From assembly GCA_002311635.1 (NCBI GenBank), contig DBZJ01000185.1:1-6502 (forward strand): 6,502 nucleotides of DNA. Reading direction: 5' to 3'. The translations under genes and the position numbers were made by a program. Shown piece by piece: positions 1 through 5,128 of this stretch. The notes under the pieces are model-generated. The model worked only from the letters and a program-made list of their open reading frames with translations. It made no database searches and was not told the origin of the DNA. Source of the stretch: Syntrophaceae bacterium UBA1163 (GTDB lineage Bacteria; Desulfobacterota; BSN033; UBA1163). The stretch's first letter is position 1. The number at the start of each line of letters is the position of its first letter.

Positions 1-150
1 GATATACTGGCCGGATCTTACCATCGGATTGAGGTCGACCGGCTTGAAGGGGGCCTGCCCCGGTGACTGCATTACCTGCTGCGTCGCGCAGCCAAACAAG
101 AACATCCATAGACTAAAGAACAGAACCATCTTGCAAAGTCGCTTTCCCAT
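1..150 (-). CDS. Lipoprotein, N-terminal 50 residues only (gene runs off the left edge)
   Basis: The frame starts at the ATG whose complement is 148-150 and stays open to base 1, giving 50 residues. The N-terminus has basic residues (MGKRLCK), a hydrophobic stretch (residues 8-19) and a lipobox LFGC with the lipidated Cys at residue 21, followed by Ala-Thr-Gln-Gln. By the +2 rule Ala points to outer-membrane sorting. A GAAGGGAGAG Shine-Dalgarno lies about 7 bases upstream and supports this start. The mature part (APFKPVDLNPMVRSGQYI) resembles, from memory, the beginning of OmpA-type outer-membrane lipoproteins of deltaproteobacteria. The diagnostic C-terminal domain is outside the window, so that assignment is only suggestive. 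It is the last visible member of a minus-strand cluster that appears to begin at the sigma-54 promoter near 556-571. Confidence 0.8.
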   Translation of the reverse strand, partial: MGKRLCKMVLFFSLWMFLFGCATQQVMQSPGQAPFKPVDLNPMVRSGQYI

Positions 151-213
151 GCTTGATCTCTCCCTTCTCTTGAATTTAATAATATAGAACCTCTGCATGC
201 TATTTGATCATCC

Positions 214-267
214 TCAACCCAACAATAAGAGAAGAATGATAAGACAGGCAATCAGCCTCTTGTTTAT
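214..267 (-). pseudogene. Decayed micro-ORF resembling a lipoprotein signal peptide, ATA where ATG is expected
   Basis: A perfect AGGAGG (complement of 275-280) sits 7 bases before an ATA codon (265-267). From there the frame reads NKRLIACLIILLLLLG and then TGA at 214-216. Basic residues, a hydrophobic core and a terminal Leu-Gly are what a lipoprotein signal peptide looks like just before its cysteine, and TGA is one base from the Cys codons TGC and TGT. Both the start (ATG to ATA) and the cysteine (TGC/TGT to TGA) would have to be mutated, so I read it as a dead small lipoprotein or entericidin-like gene. It lies between the 326-468 gene and the 1-150 lipoprotein on the same strand. Chance hydrophobic sequence is the alternative. 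Confidence 0.35.
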
Positions 268-325
268 CTTTTCACCTCCTCTCCAAATACCTCACCTTCT
301 CCGGCAAGGGTACAAATCGCTACCA

Positions 326-468
326 TTACCTTCGTCCCTGAATAAGTCGGATCACTAACACGATGATGGCGATGACCAGCAGGATATGAATGACCCCACC
401 CATCGTGTAGCCAGTGAGCAATCCCAGAAGCCACAGAATTAAAAGAATCACACATATGGCCAAAGCAT
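326..468 (-). CDS. lmo0937/DUF5670-type small membrane protein, start region apparently frameshifted
   Basis: From a TTG at 461-463 the minus strand reads 45 residues, including LLILWLLGLLTGYTMGG, VIHILLVIAIIVLVIRL and a final IQGRR before TAA (326-328). This matches the lmo0937/DUF5670 pattern as I know it: about 45-50 residues, two hydrophobic helices around a Gly-Tyr-Thr-x-Gly-Gly turn, and a basic end. Family members usually begin MLW(A)I. Here ATG CTT TGG lies at 460-468 but one base out of frame with the rest: one extra G after TGG would give MLWAIC. An AAGGAG (475-480) is 6 bases from that ATG and 11 from the in-frame TTG. Either the gene starts at TTG, or it carries a one-base deletion or sequencing error. 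Function is unknown; a role in envelope stress is plausible. A sigma-54 promoter lies about 90 bases upstream. Confidence 0.72.
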
Positions 469-474
469 GTTCGA

Positions 475-480
475 CTCCTT
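475..480 (-). promoter_or_regulatory. Shine-Dalgarno that bears on the start of the DUF5670-type gene
   Basis: The minus strand reads AAGGAG here. It is 6 bases before the ATG at 466-468, an ideal spacing, and 11 bases before the in-frame TTG at 461-463, a long spacing. The better spacing to the out-of-frame ATG is the main reason to suspect that the original start was ATG and that one base was lost just after it. Confidence 0.65.
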
Positions 481-555
481 TCTGACGACAGAATGCGTCC
501 ATCCATTTTAATCTACTCTGGAGACCCTTAATGACAAGGGTTATAGAATCAGTAG

Positions 556-571
556 TGCAAATGGCCTGCCA
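556..571 (-). promoter_or_regulatory. Sigma-54 (RpoN) -24/-12 promoter
   Basis: The minus strand reads TGGCAGGCCATTTGCA. The RpoN consensus is TGGCACG-N4-TTGCW; only the sixth base differs, and the invariant GG (569-570) and GC (557-558) have the correct spacing. Transcription would start near 545 and run leftwards into the 326-468 gene, leaving a leader of roughly 75 bases. Sigma-54 promoters need an enhancer-binding ATPase bound upstream, and symmetric sites lie 130-150 bp upstream at 670-715. The match is direct; activity is inferred. Confidence 0.72.
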
Positions 572-669
572 TCAACCGGAAAAAGGCAGAGGGTTGGAAT
601 CATCCTTTAATAACAGGGGATTGGATCAACAGGAGAGAACAGGATAGAAGTATAAGATGATTTGTTTGA

Positions 670-715
670 CCTCAATATGTGGTGGAACCTCAATATATTG
701 AGGGATACTTTGAGG
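670..715. promoter_or_regulatory. Tandem dyads CCTCAA/TTGAGG, candidate enhancer-binding-protein sites
   Basis: A perfect 16-bp palindrome, CCTCAATATATTGAGG, lies at 688-703. ACCTCAATAT occurs at 669-678 and again at 687-696, 18 bp apart, so the 670-685 copy looks like a degenerate second dyad. A further TTGAGG half-site is at 710-715. The sites lie about 130-150 bp upstream of the predicted sigma-54 start near 545, the usual position for upstream activator sequences of sigma-54 systems. The regulator itself is not in the window. Confidence 0.55.
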
Positions 716-824
716 AAGGCGAGACAGCTTAATCTGACTCCTTGGTCTCCGGCCCGACTACCCTGAGCTTATGCATCCACGCTCTTAAGGTACTCGGATG
801 GAGGCCCGGGATCGCACAAGCTCC

Positions 825-1490
825 CTATTTCGCTATGTGAACGACACCCCGCCTACTGTCTGCATCAAGCTCAGCTTTCTTGAGTATATTGTAAAGATCC
901 CTTGCACCCTTGATAGGTCCGATGTCAATTATAGGTATGTCCTTGTCGGATGTCTCAATATGCACACGTCCAAGACCAAACACTCTTTGAATGAAGCTTT
1001 GATTGAAGTCAATATCCTGAACTCTCCACATATCCAAGTTTTGAACAGATTTAGAGAAGATACCATGCTCAAATTCAATTCGATCATTGGTTACATGGTA
1101 AACCGTATTTTTCCAATTTAACCATTTGAACAGCCAATATAAAATGACGGCAATGATAATCAGTATACTTATCAATATGGGGGCATTTCCAAGATTGGCT
1201 CCTCCCAACCTTGGTCCACCCACCACATAAAATAGAACCGACAGAGCTATCAAAAAAAGTGAAGTAATTGTAGGACCGACTAACGTAACCCGAGAAATGG
1301 TTCCATCAAAGAACACCTTAGTGTCTGTCCGTTGTGCATAACCTAAAGGAATTTGACGATTTCCTTCAGCTTGCGGCACTTTTTCTCCTGACGGACTCTC
1401 AAGAAATTCTCTGCAGAATCGACACTTGATAGCCTCTGCACGGATGGACTCTCCACAAAAAGGGCACTTCTTTTGGCCTTGCTCCATCAT
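825..1490 (-). CDS. Membrane protein with N-terminal zinc ribbon, two TM helices and bacterial PH domain (bPH2/DUF304-like)
   Basis: 221 residues, starting at the ATG complementary to 1488-1490, which has AGGAG 7 bases upstream; a second ATG follows immediately. Residues 9-26 form a CPFC-x10-CRFC zinc ribbon (Cys 9, 12, 23, 26). Two hydrophobic segments follow at about 68-90 and 103-123. The C-terminal part from about 128 to 205 has the bPH2 pattern: YHVTNDRIEFEHGIF, then a segment ending in FGLGRVHIET, an aspartate-rich strand and a final helix (LYNILKK). Bacterial PH domains of this type (YdbS/YdbT relatives) are membrane-associated and their ligand is mostly unknown. The ribbon probably sits in the cytoplasm with the PH domain. 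The tail after 206 is polar. It lies between two minus-strand lipoprotein-type units, separated by 221 bases from the gene upstream, so it may be transcribed separately. The fold call is confident; the function is not known. Confidence 0.85.
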   Translation of the reverse strand: MMEQGQKKCPFCGESIRAEAIKCRFCREFLESPSGEKVPQAEGNRQIPLGYAQRTDTKVFFDGTISRVTLVGPTITSLFLIALSVLFYVVGGPRLGGANLGNAPILISILIIIAVILYWLFKWLNWKNTVYHVTNDRIEFEHGIFSKSVQNLDMWRVQDIDFNQSFIQRVFGLGRVHIETSDKDIPIIDIGPIKGARDLYNILKKAELDADSRRGVVHIAK

Positions 1491-1590
1491 ATTTGGACTC
1501 CTTTCCTTTTTTTGTTCGGTCAGACTCGAAACCGTGTTCGCATCAAGTGACCGTGAAGATGAATTGCTCCATAGTCAGTACCACCGTCAG

Positions 1591-1610
1591 TCAACGAGGC
1601 TTCTGGTCAC
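1591..1610. repeat. 20-bp repeat, copy 1 (partner at 2553-2572)
   Basis: TCAACGAGGCTTCTGGTCAC here matches TCGACGAGGCTTCTGATCAC at 2553-2572 at 18 of 20 positions, in the same orientation. Both copies are in non-coding sequence on either side of the 1712-2344 lipoprotein gene. The flanks do not align without gaps. It may be the core of a decayed dispersed repeat. Confidence 0.45.
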
Positions 1611-1711
1611 TCCATTTTTTTCAGGCCTTTTTTGAGGATGAATCGGTAACATATCAGGAATCATCTATTCCCTTTCCGCAGAAATGCTTCCTGTTTGGAA
1701 GACAGCCGGAT

Positions 1712-2344
1712 CTATTTTTCCCCTTTTTTGGCTGCCTTTTTATTGACGGCCTTTTTTTTGACCGCCTTTTTCTTAACTGCTTCGGGCTTTTTCGGAGTAG
1801 CGGCCATTGTCTTAAATGTATCCTCCCACTTATCGACGATAGCTTTCAGTTCTTCCAATTTAGCTTTCGCTCCAAGGGGATCGGTGGGAATCATTTCTTT
1901 TGCCTTCGCCAAACCTCCGCTGATCGTGTTTGTATCGGCCATCCAGCCTTCCCTCTTGCCTTTCATCTTCTTTCCCAATCTCCCGGCTGTCGCTTTCAAA
2001 TGTTCCCACGACTCCTCAAGGGCTGCCATGGCTGCGTTGGCTTCATCGGCAACGGCCTTCTTCCCCGCCTCCGCTGCTGCGTTTGCCTTCTCAAAGGCAC
2101 CCTTAGCATCGATGTAACTCTCCTTGGCTTCCTTATACTTCTTCTCTTTCATCTGGGATTCGGCAGTATCCCATATCCTCGTGCCAGTGTCCAGATCAGA
2201 AGAGGCATATTTGTCTGCGCCAGCGGAGGCAGCGGTATCCATTGCAGCCTTTGCAGCCCGCCTTTCTGCGTCCGGTGGCTTTGCACAGCCCGTAAATATT
2301 AGTAGCAAAGCAAGAACTATTAATGACAGCCTGACATATTTCAT
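1712..2344 (-). CDS. Outer-membrane-type lipoprotein with Ala-rich helical body (DUF4398-like) and Lys/Ala tail
   Basis: 210 residues, started by the ATG complementary to 2342-2344, with a strong AAGGAGG 7 bases upstream. The signal peptide (residues 1-19) ends in the lipobox FTGC with Cys 20, followed by Ala. Residues about 25-115 are Ala/Glu/Lys-rich and helical, with a DUF4398-like arrangement (KYASSDLDTGTRIWDTAES, then KEKKYKEAKESYIDAKGAFE), TPR-like in character. A second helical part spans about 140-180. The last 25 residues are a low-complexity basic tail, with KKKAV repeated and ending KKGEK, like histone H1-type tails. Such a tail could bind peptidoglycan, LPS or other anionic polymers; that is inference. 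The tail's DNA consists of near-repeats of a GCCTTTTT word (1733-1770), so its length may vary by slippage. Location is probably periplasmic, anchored in the outer membrane. No specific function is known to me. Confidence 0.82.
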   Translation of the reverse strand: MKYVRLSLIVLALLLIFTGCAKPPDAERRAAKAAMDTAASAGADKYASSDLDTGTRIWDTAESQMKEKKYKEAKESYIDAKGAFEKANAAAEAGKKAVADEANAAMAALEESWEHLKATAGRLGKKMKGKREGWMADTNTISGGLAKAKEMIPTDPLGAKAKLEELKAIVDKWEDTFKTMAATPKKPEAVKKKAVKKKAVNKKAAKKGEK

Positions 2345-2552
2345 AAACTAACCTCCTTAGGTCGATTTGGTAAAAGCTTGATTCTGGCTATGATCATCCA
2401 AGTCTACTTCGTATGCCAATAGGTCCGACCCGCTCGCAACGAATGAGACGCACCTATTACCTAAACTCTTTTTTTCCGTTCTTCAAGGAGTTTTTTTCGG
2501 AAACGGAGGCTTGGGGGGTAGGACACTGCCAGCACCGTTCATTGGGGCATCT

Positions 2553-2572
2553 TCGACGAGGCTTCTGATCAC
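2553..2572. repeat. 20-bp repeat, copy 2 (partner at 1591-1610)
   Basis: This copy differs from the 1591-1610 copy at two positions (A to G, G to A). On the minus strand both read GTGAYCAGAAGCCTCGTYGA. After a gap of about a dozen bases, both also have a CGGTGNT-like word on that strand, which hints that a longer, diverged element is shared. Confidence 0.45.
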
Positions 2573-2801
2573 CTTCATAAGTGAGTGACAAGAACTCGCT
2601 TTGGGATGGGTTGAATATATAAAAAAGGAAATAGACTGTCAAGAAAAAATCGACCACCGGTGATTACCGACAGAAATCAAGTATGCTTCGCTAAAATGGC
2701 GGGTTGGTGATTACAAGGAAGTAAGTAACGACCCAGCCTGTCCCTTTCCAAACCGTGTAAAAATCCAATTAGCTGGGCATAAAACGTAACGAGAGGAGTT
2801 C

Positions 2802-2871
2802 AGAACCCACGGTTTTTTCTGTAAATTTTAGAATGATTTTAATAGCTTCAAAAGCGGAAAAAGAGGGTTCT
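2802..2871. repeat. Imperfect inverted repeat, about 20-bp arms
   Basis: AGAACCC at 2802-2808 is matched by GGGTTCT at 2865-2871. Inside these, a T-run (2813-2818) faces an A-run (2858-2862) next to G/C bases, so the arms continue imperfectly to roughly 20 bp around an AT-rich loop of about 30 bases. It could be a small transposable element remnant or a structured RNA. No transposase or target duplication is visible. Confidence 0.4.
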
Positions 2872-2975
2872 TGGTAAATACCACACTCCATATTTCAATT
2901 AAGAGCCAGACCGTTTCCCACACAGATAGAAGGTTAAGGAGTTAAGGGACCGGAGATGGCGCGACCCAGTACTTC

Positions 2976-2996
2976 GGGGCGGGATGGGGTTATGGG
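2976..2996 (+). other. G-quadruplex-type motif
   Basis: Four G-tracts (GGGG at 2976-2979, GGG at 2981-2983, GGGG at 2986-2989, GGG at 2994-2996) are separated by loops of 1, 2 and 4 bases. This fits the G3+N1-7 rule for intramolecular quadruplexes. It is on the coding strand of the downstream kinase gene, about 430 bases before its start. Further G-runs follow at 3004-3037. Confidence 0.5.
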
Positions 2997-3260
2997 TAGA
3001 TTTTGGGAGTGAGGTCAGCGATTGGGAGGTGGCAGGTGTGTGGATAATTTCCTCAAAATCGAAATTTGCCAGAGGATTGAAGATTACAATCAGATATCTT
3101 CAGTTGGGGTAATGTGCAGATAGTGACAAGATATCCGCGGTTTAGAGTTCAGAATTATTTACCCCCGCCTCGGTGTTACTTTCACGAGCAGACATTTTGG
3201 CAAAGAATGCTGATTTTTAAGATACAATCTTATACTTCACAAAATACACTGTTTACCCCA

Positions 3261-3290
3261 TTCACTTCTCTTGACATATCGGTTGATAAT
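3261..3290 (+). promoter_or_regulatory. Weak sigma-70-like promoter candidate upstream of the kinase gene
   Basis: TTCACT (3261-3266) and GATAAT (3285-3290) are 18 bases apart. Each shares four or five bases with the -35/-10 consensus. A TTGACA at 3271 is a perfect -35 word but has no -10 at 16-18 bases. Transcription would start about 130 bases before the kinase ATG. This is a guess from short motifs. Confidence 0.22.
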
Positions 3291-3425
3291 TCAAATGAAG
3301 AGGCATGCAGACGGAGAGCTTCGAGGGCAGATTAAATGATAGCAACACCTGGGAACCTTAACAGATGGTTGGTCAGGAAGCATTTGTGCGGGGTTAATGG
3401 GCAATGATAGGTTAAGAGACTTTTT

Positions 3426-4424
3426 ATGAGTACCCTATACCTTGGAAAATTAGAATATGCTGATCCCCTTTATGAGATACTTCTTTCACAGGTGTGCCCT
3501 TATGTGAAGGACCCTATCTTTCATGTCGATAGGATGACATCTTTCGGTGTCTATAAATATACAGAAGAGAAGACGCGAGTGGCAGCCATTGGCAAGTTCT
3601 TTAAACTGGACGATCCGAGACCAGAGAAAATTTCAAGAATAAAAGGAGAGTACGAAAATCTTCGAAAAATCAGAGCCTATGGTTTCGATAGTTTCCCCAA
3701 TTATGTCGTTCGCCCCATCAGTAAGGAGGAGAGGATTGGTCTCGCCTTATTAGAAGAGTATATTCATGGGAAAGACCTTGATCATTACTTAAGAAAGGCT
3801 ATCTATGACAGGGATGATGTCTCCTTGAAGGAAAGACTTTCAGCCCTTGCTTCTTTTTTATATACTTTACACAAAACAACTGACTCGGGAACAAATGTTG
3901 AACTCAACCCTATAAATGCCTATTATGAAAAGGTATTAAACAAGTTGTGCAAACAAGAAATCATATCCGCTTCAGACAAAAGGGCATTTTTCAAACTGGT
4001 CGATAAATGGTTGGCTAAAGCTTTCCTTCAAAAAGGGAAAAAAGTGATTGTCCACGGTGATGCCACCCCAACCAATTTTATATTCGTCCAAAGACACGAC
4101 GTAGCTGCGATTGACCTTGAGAGGATGAAAAATGCTGATCGCGTTTTTGATATCGGCATGGTATGTGGCGAGATAAAGCATGCTTATTTTTGGAGAACGG
4201 GTAATCCTTATGAAGCCGAACCATTCATCCGGCATTTTTTTGAAAGCTATTCATCCCATTTCATCGACGGCGATAAGGCGTTCCACGAGATCACGATGAG
4301 AAATCCATTATATATGGCAATGACCGAATTGAGAATAGCGAGAAATGAATATCTGGATTTGAATTATCGAAAGAGGCTCACTCACGAAGCCCGGAAATGC
4401 CTGGAATGGGGACTCAAGCTCTGA
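3426..4424 (+). CDS. Phosphotransferase of the APH/choline kinase (protein-kinase-like) fold
   Basis: 332 residues. The ATG at 3426 is the first start after an in-frame TAG at 3408; a weak AAGAG lies 7 bases upstream. The catalytic loop is VIVHGDATPTNFIF (H210, D212, N217: HxDxxxxN), and the metal-binding DLE follows (AIDLERMKNADRVFDIG, D230, E232), as in aminoglycoside phosphotransferase and choline kinase families. In the N-lobe, GKFFK (56-60) likely holds the ATP-binding lysine and GEYENLRKI (74-82) the partner glutamate; LLEEYIHGKDL (108-118) is the hinge. The C-terminal helical part (about 245-332) should shape the acceptor site. There is no signal peptide, so it is cytoplasmic. The substrate cannot be read from sequence: small alcohol or sugar, nucleoside-like compound or lipid head group are all possible, and antibiotic resistance is not implied. 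Its stop overlaps the start of a HAD hydrolase gene by one base, so the two proteins are probably made together and may act on related compounds. Confidence 0.85.
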   Translation: MSTLYLGKLEYADPLYEILLSQVCPYVKDPIFHVDRMTSFGVYKYTEEKTRVAAIGKFFKLDDPRPEKISRIKGEYENLRKIRAYGFDSFPNYVVRPISKEERIGLALLEEYIHGKDLDHYLRKAIYDRDDVSLKERLSALASFLYTLHKTTDSGTNVELNPINAYYEKVLNKLCKQEIISASDKRAFFKLVDKWLAKAFLQKGKKVIVHGDATPTNFIFVQRHDVAAIDLERMKNADRVFDIGMVCGEIKHAYFWRTGNPYEAEPFIRHFFESYSSHFIDGDKAFHEITMRNPLYMAMTELRIARNEYLDLNYRKRLTHEARKCLEWGLKL

Positions 4425-5128
4425 TGAAAAAAGGGATATTCTTTGACCTCTACGGAACATTGATCGACATCAATACCGATGAGTATGATCTTCGGGTATA
4501 TTCTACACTTTCTCAGTACCTTGCATACCACTTGATCAACATCACGCCCGAGAAATTGAGAGAGACCTATTTTCAAGAGATCCAATTCTATTGGAGCCAG
4601 AGCAAAGAATTATACCCTGAGGTTGACTTATATAAGGTCTTCTCTGACATTATGCATCGGTATGGTAAAAGAAAATATCCTCGGCCTGTGATCATCAACA
4701 CAGCCATGCTTTTCAGATCATTGACCATAAGACGATTCGAGGTCTTTGGAGGACTCTATGATGTCTTGGCTACACTCATGGAGAACACAGGAGTTGCCAT
4801 CATCTCTGATGCTCAGTGGGTCTTCTCCCAGCCTGAAATGGAGATGCTTGGCCTGACACGATTCATCAGGTTCAGCATTCTATCATCCCAGGTTGGATTC
4901 AAGAAACCAGACGTAAGGCTTTTCGAAATGGCGATGAAAAAACTTTCTGTAGAACCCGAGGAGTCTGTCTACATTGGTGACAACCCAAGCAAAGACCTTG
5001 TGGGTGCCAAAAAATCAGGAATGAAATTCATCCTCTTTAGACCTGAAAACAAGTCTTGTAATGATTTTCAACCCGATGGCCATTTTAAAGACTATTCTGA
5101 ACTGATAAAAATACTGGAACAGATCTAG
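4424..5128 (+). CDS. HAD-superfamily hydrolase (subfamily IA-like)
   Basis: 234 residues from the ATG at 4424-4426. This start overlaps the kinase stop as TGATG and puts the first catalytic motif at the very N-terminus, as is normal for the family; an in-frame ATG at 4397 would add nine residues inside the kinase gene and is less likely. Motif I is GIFFDLYGTLID (nucleophile D8), motif II is AIISDA (S128), motif III is VGFKKPD (K160/K161), motif IV is YIGDNPSKDLVGAKKSG (D186, D191). Residues about 15-110 form a helical cap of C1 type. The residue two after the nucleophile is Tyr (Y10), not the Asp that serves as general acid in most HAD phosphatases. DxY is found in haloacid dehalogenases and in some other IA members, so a phosphatase activity should not be assumed. 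It is probably cytoplasmic and translated in coupling with the kinase. The family call is firm; the substrate is unknown. Confidence 0.87.
   Translation: MKKGIFFDLYGTLIDINTDEYDLRVYSTLSQYLAYHLINITPEKLRETYFQEIQFYWSQSKELYPEVDLYKVFSDIMHRYGKRKYPRPVIINTAMLFRSLTIRRFEVFGGLYDVLATLMENTGVAIISDAQWVFSQPEMEMLGLTRFIRFSILSSQVGFKKPDVRLFEMAMKKLSVEPEESVYIGDNPSKDLVGAKKSGMKFILFRPENKSCNDFQPDGHFKDYSELIKILEQI

Larger units (their letters stand above)
469..824. other. 356-base non-coding region between the PH-domain gene and the DUF5670-type gene
   Basis: I see no convincing gene here on either strand. The stretch holds the sigma-54 promoter (556-571), the CCTCAA/TTGAGG dyads (670-715), and three AACAGG words at 612, 628 and 638 of unknown meaning. 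The 720-824 part, next to the 3' end of the PH-domain gene, has no clear hairpin followed by a T-run, so I do not call a terminator. The layout (activator-like sites, spacer, -24/-12 promoter, leader, gene) is that of a regulatory region reading leftwards. Confidence 0.6.
2345..3425. other. 1.08-kb divergent intergenic region without a convincing gene
   Basis: The flanking genes point away from it, so promoters for both sides should lie here. Short open frames exist (2457-2657 minus with a GTG start, 3114-3335 plus with a GTG start), but they lack Shine-Dalgarno sites and family signatures. Contents I can support: the second 20-bp repeat copy (2553-2572), GGTGATTAC twice (2659-2667 and 2706-2714), an imperfect inverted repeat (2802-2871) and a G-tract cluster (2976-2996). 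No tRNA or rRNA is recognisable. This much unexplained sequence could hide a small RNA or remnants of a mobile element. Confidence 0.6.

Noticed and set aside
264..506. 80-residue open frame on the minus strand
   Set aside because: It is the +1 shadow of the DUF5670-type gene: its His/Cys-rich translation has no family features, while the overlapping frame gives a clear two-helix membrane peptide.
798..1121. 107-residue plus-strand frame
   Set aside because: Antisense to the well-supported PH-domain gene, with no start signal or recognisable family.
1685..1700. Possible terminator hairpin CTTCC/GGAAG after the lipoprotein gene
   Set aside because: The stem is only five base pairs and no T-run follows on the minus strand.
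1695..2117. 140-residue plus-strand frame rich in Phe, Ala and Leu that looks like a membrane protein
   Set aside because: Antisense shadow of the Ala/Lys-rich lipoprotein; the apparent hydrophobic segments are complements of Lys and Glu codons.
1493..2302. 269-residue plus-strand open frame
   Set aside because: Antisense to the lipoprotein gene. The Phe/Leu/Cys-rich translation comes from the complement of Lys/Ala/Glu codons and no Shine-Dalgarno or domain is present.
2457..2657. 66-residue minus-strand frame with GTG start
   Set aside because: No Shine-Dalgarno, low-complexity start, and it contains the 20-bp non-coding repeat; the reading looks incidental.
2965..2996. Resemblance to a 5S rRNA or tRNA fragment around AGTACTTCGGGGCGGG
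   Set aside because: No consistent secondary structure or flanking conserved rRNA/tRNA segments could be placed.
3114..3335. 73-residue plus-strand frame with GTG start
   Set aside because: No ribosome binding site, no domain features, and unlike a typical protein in composition.
4397..4423. Upstream ATG for the HAD gene
   Set aside because: It would add nine residues inside the kinase gene before the catalytic motif; the TGATG overlap start at 4424 is more typical for coupled genes.
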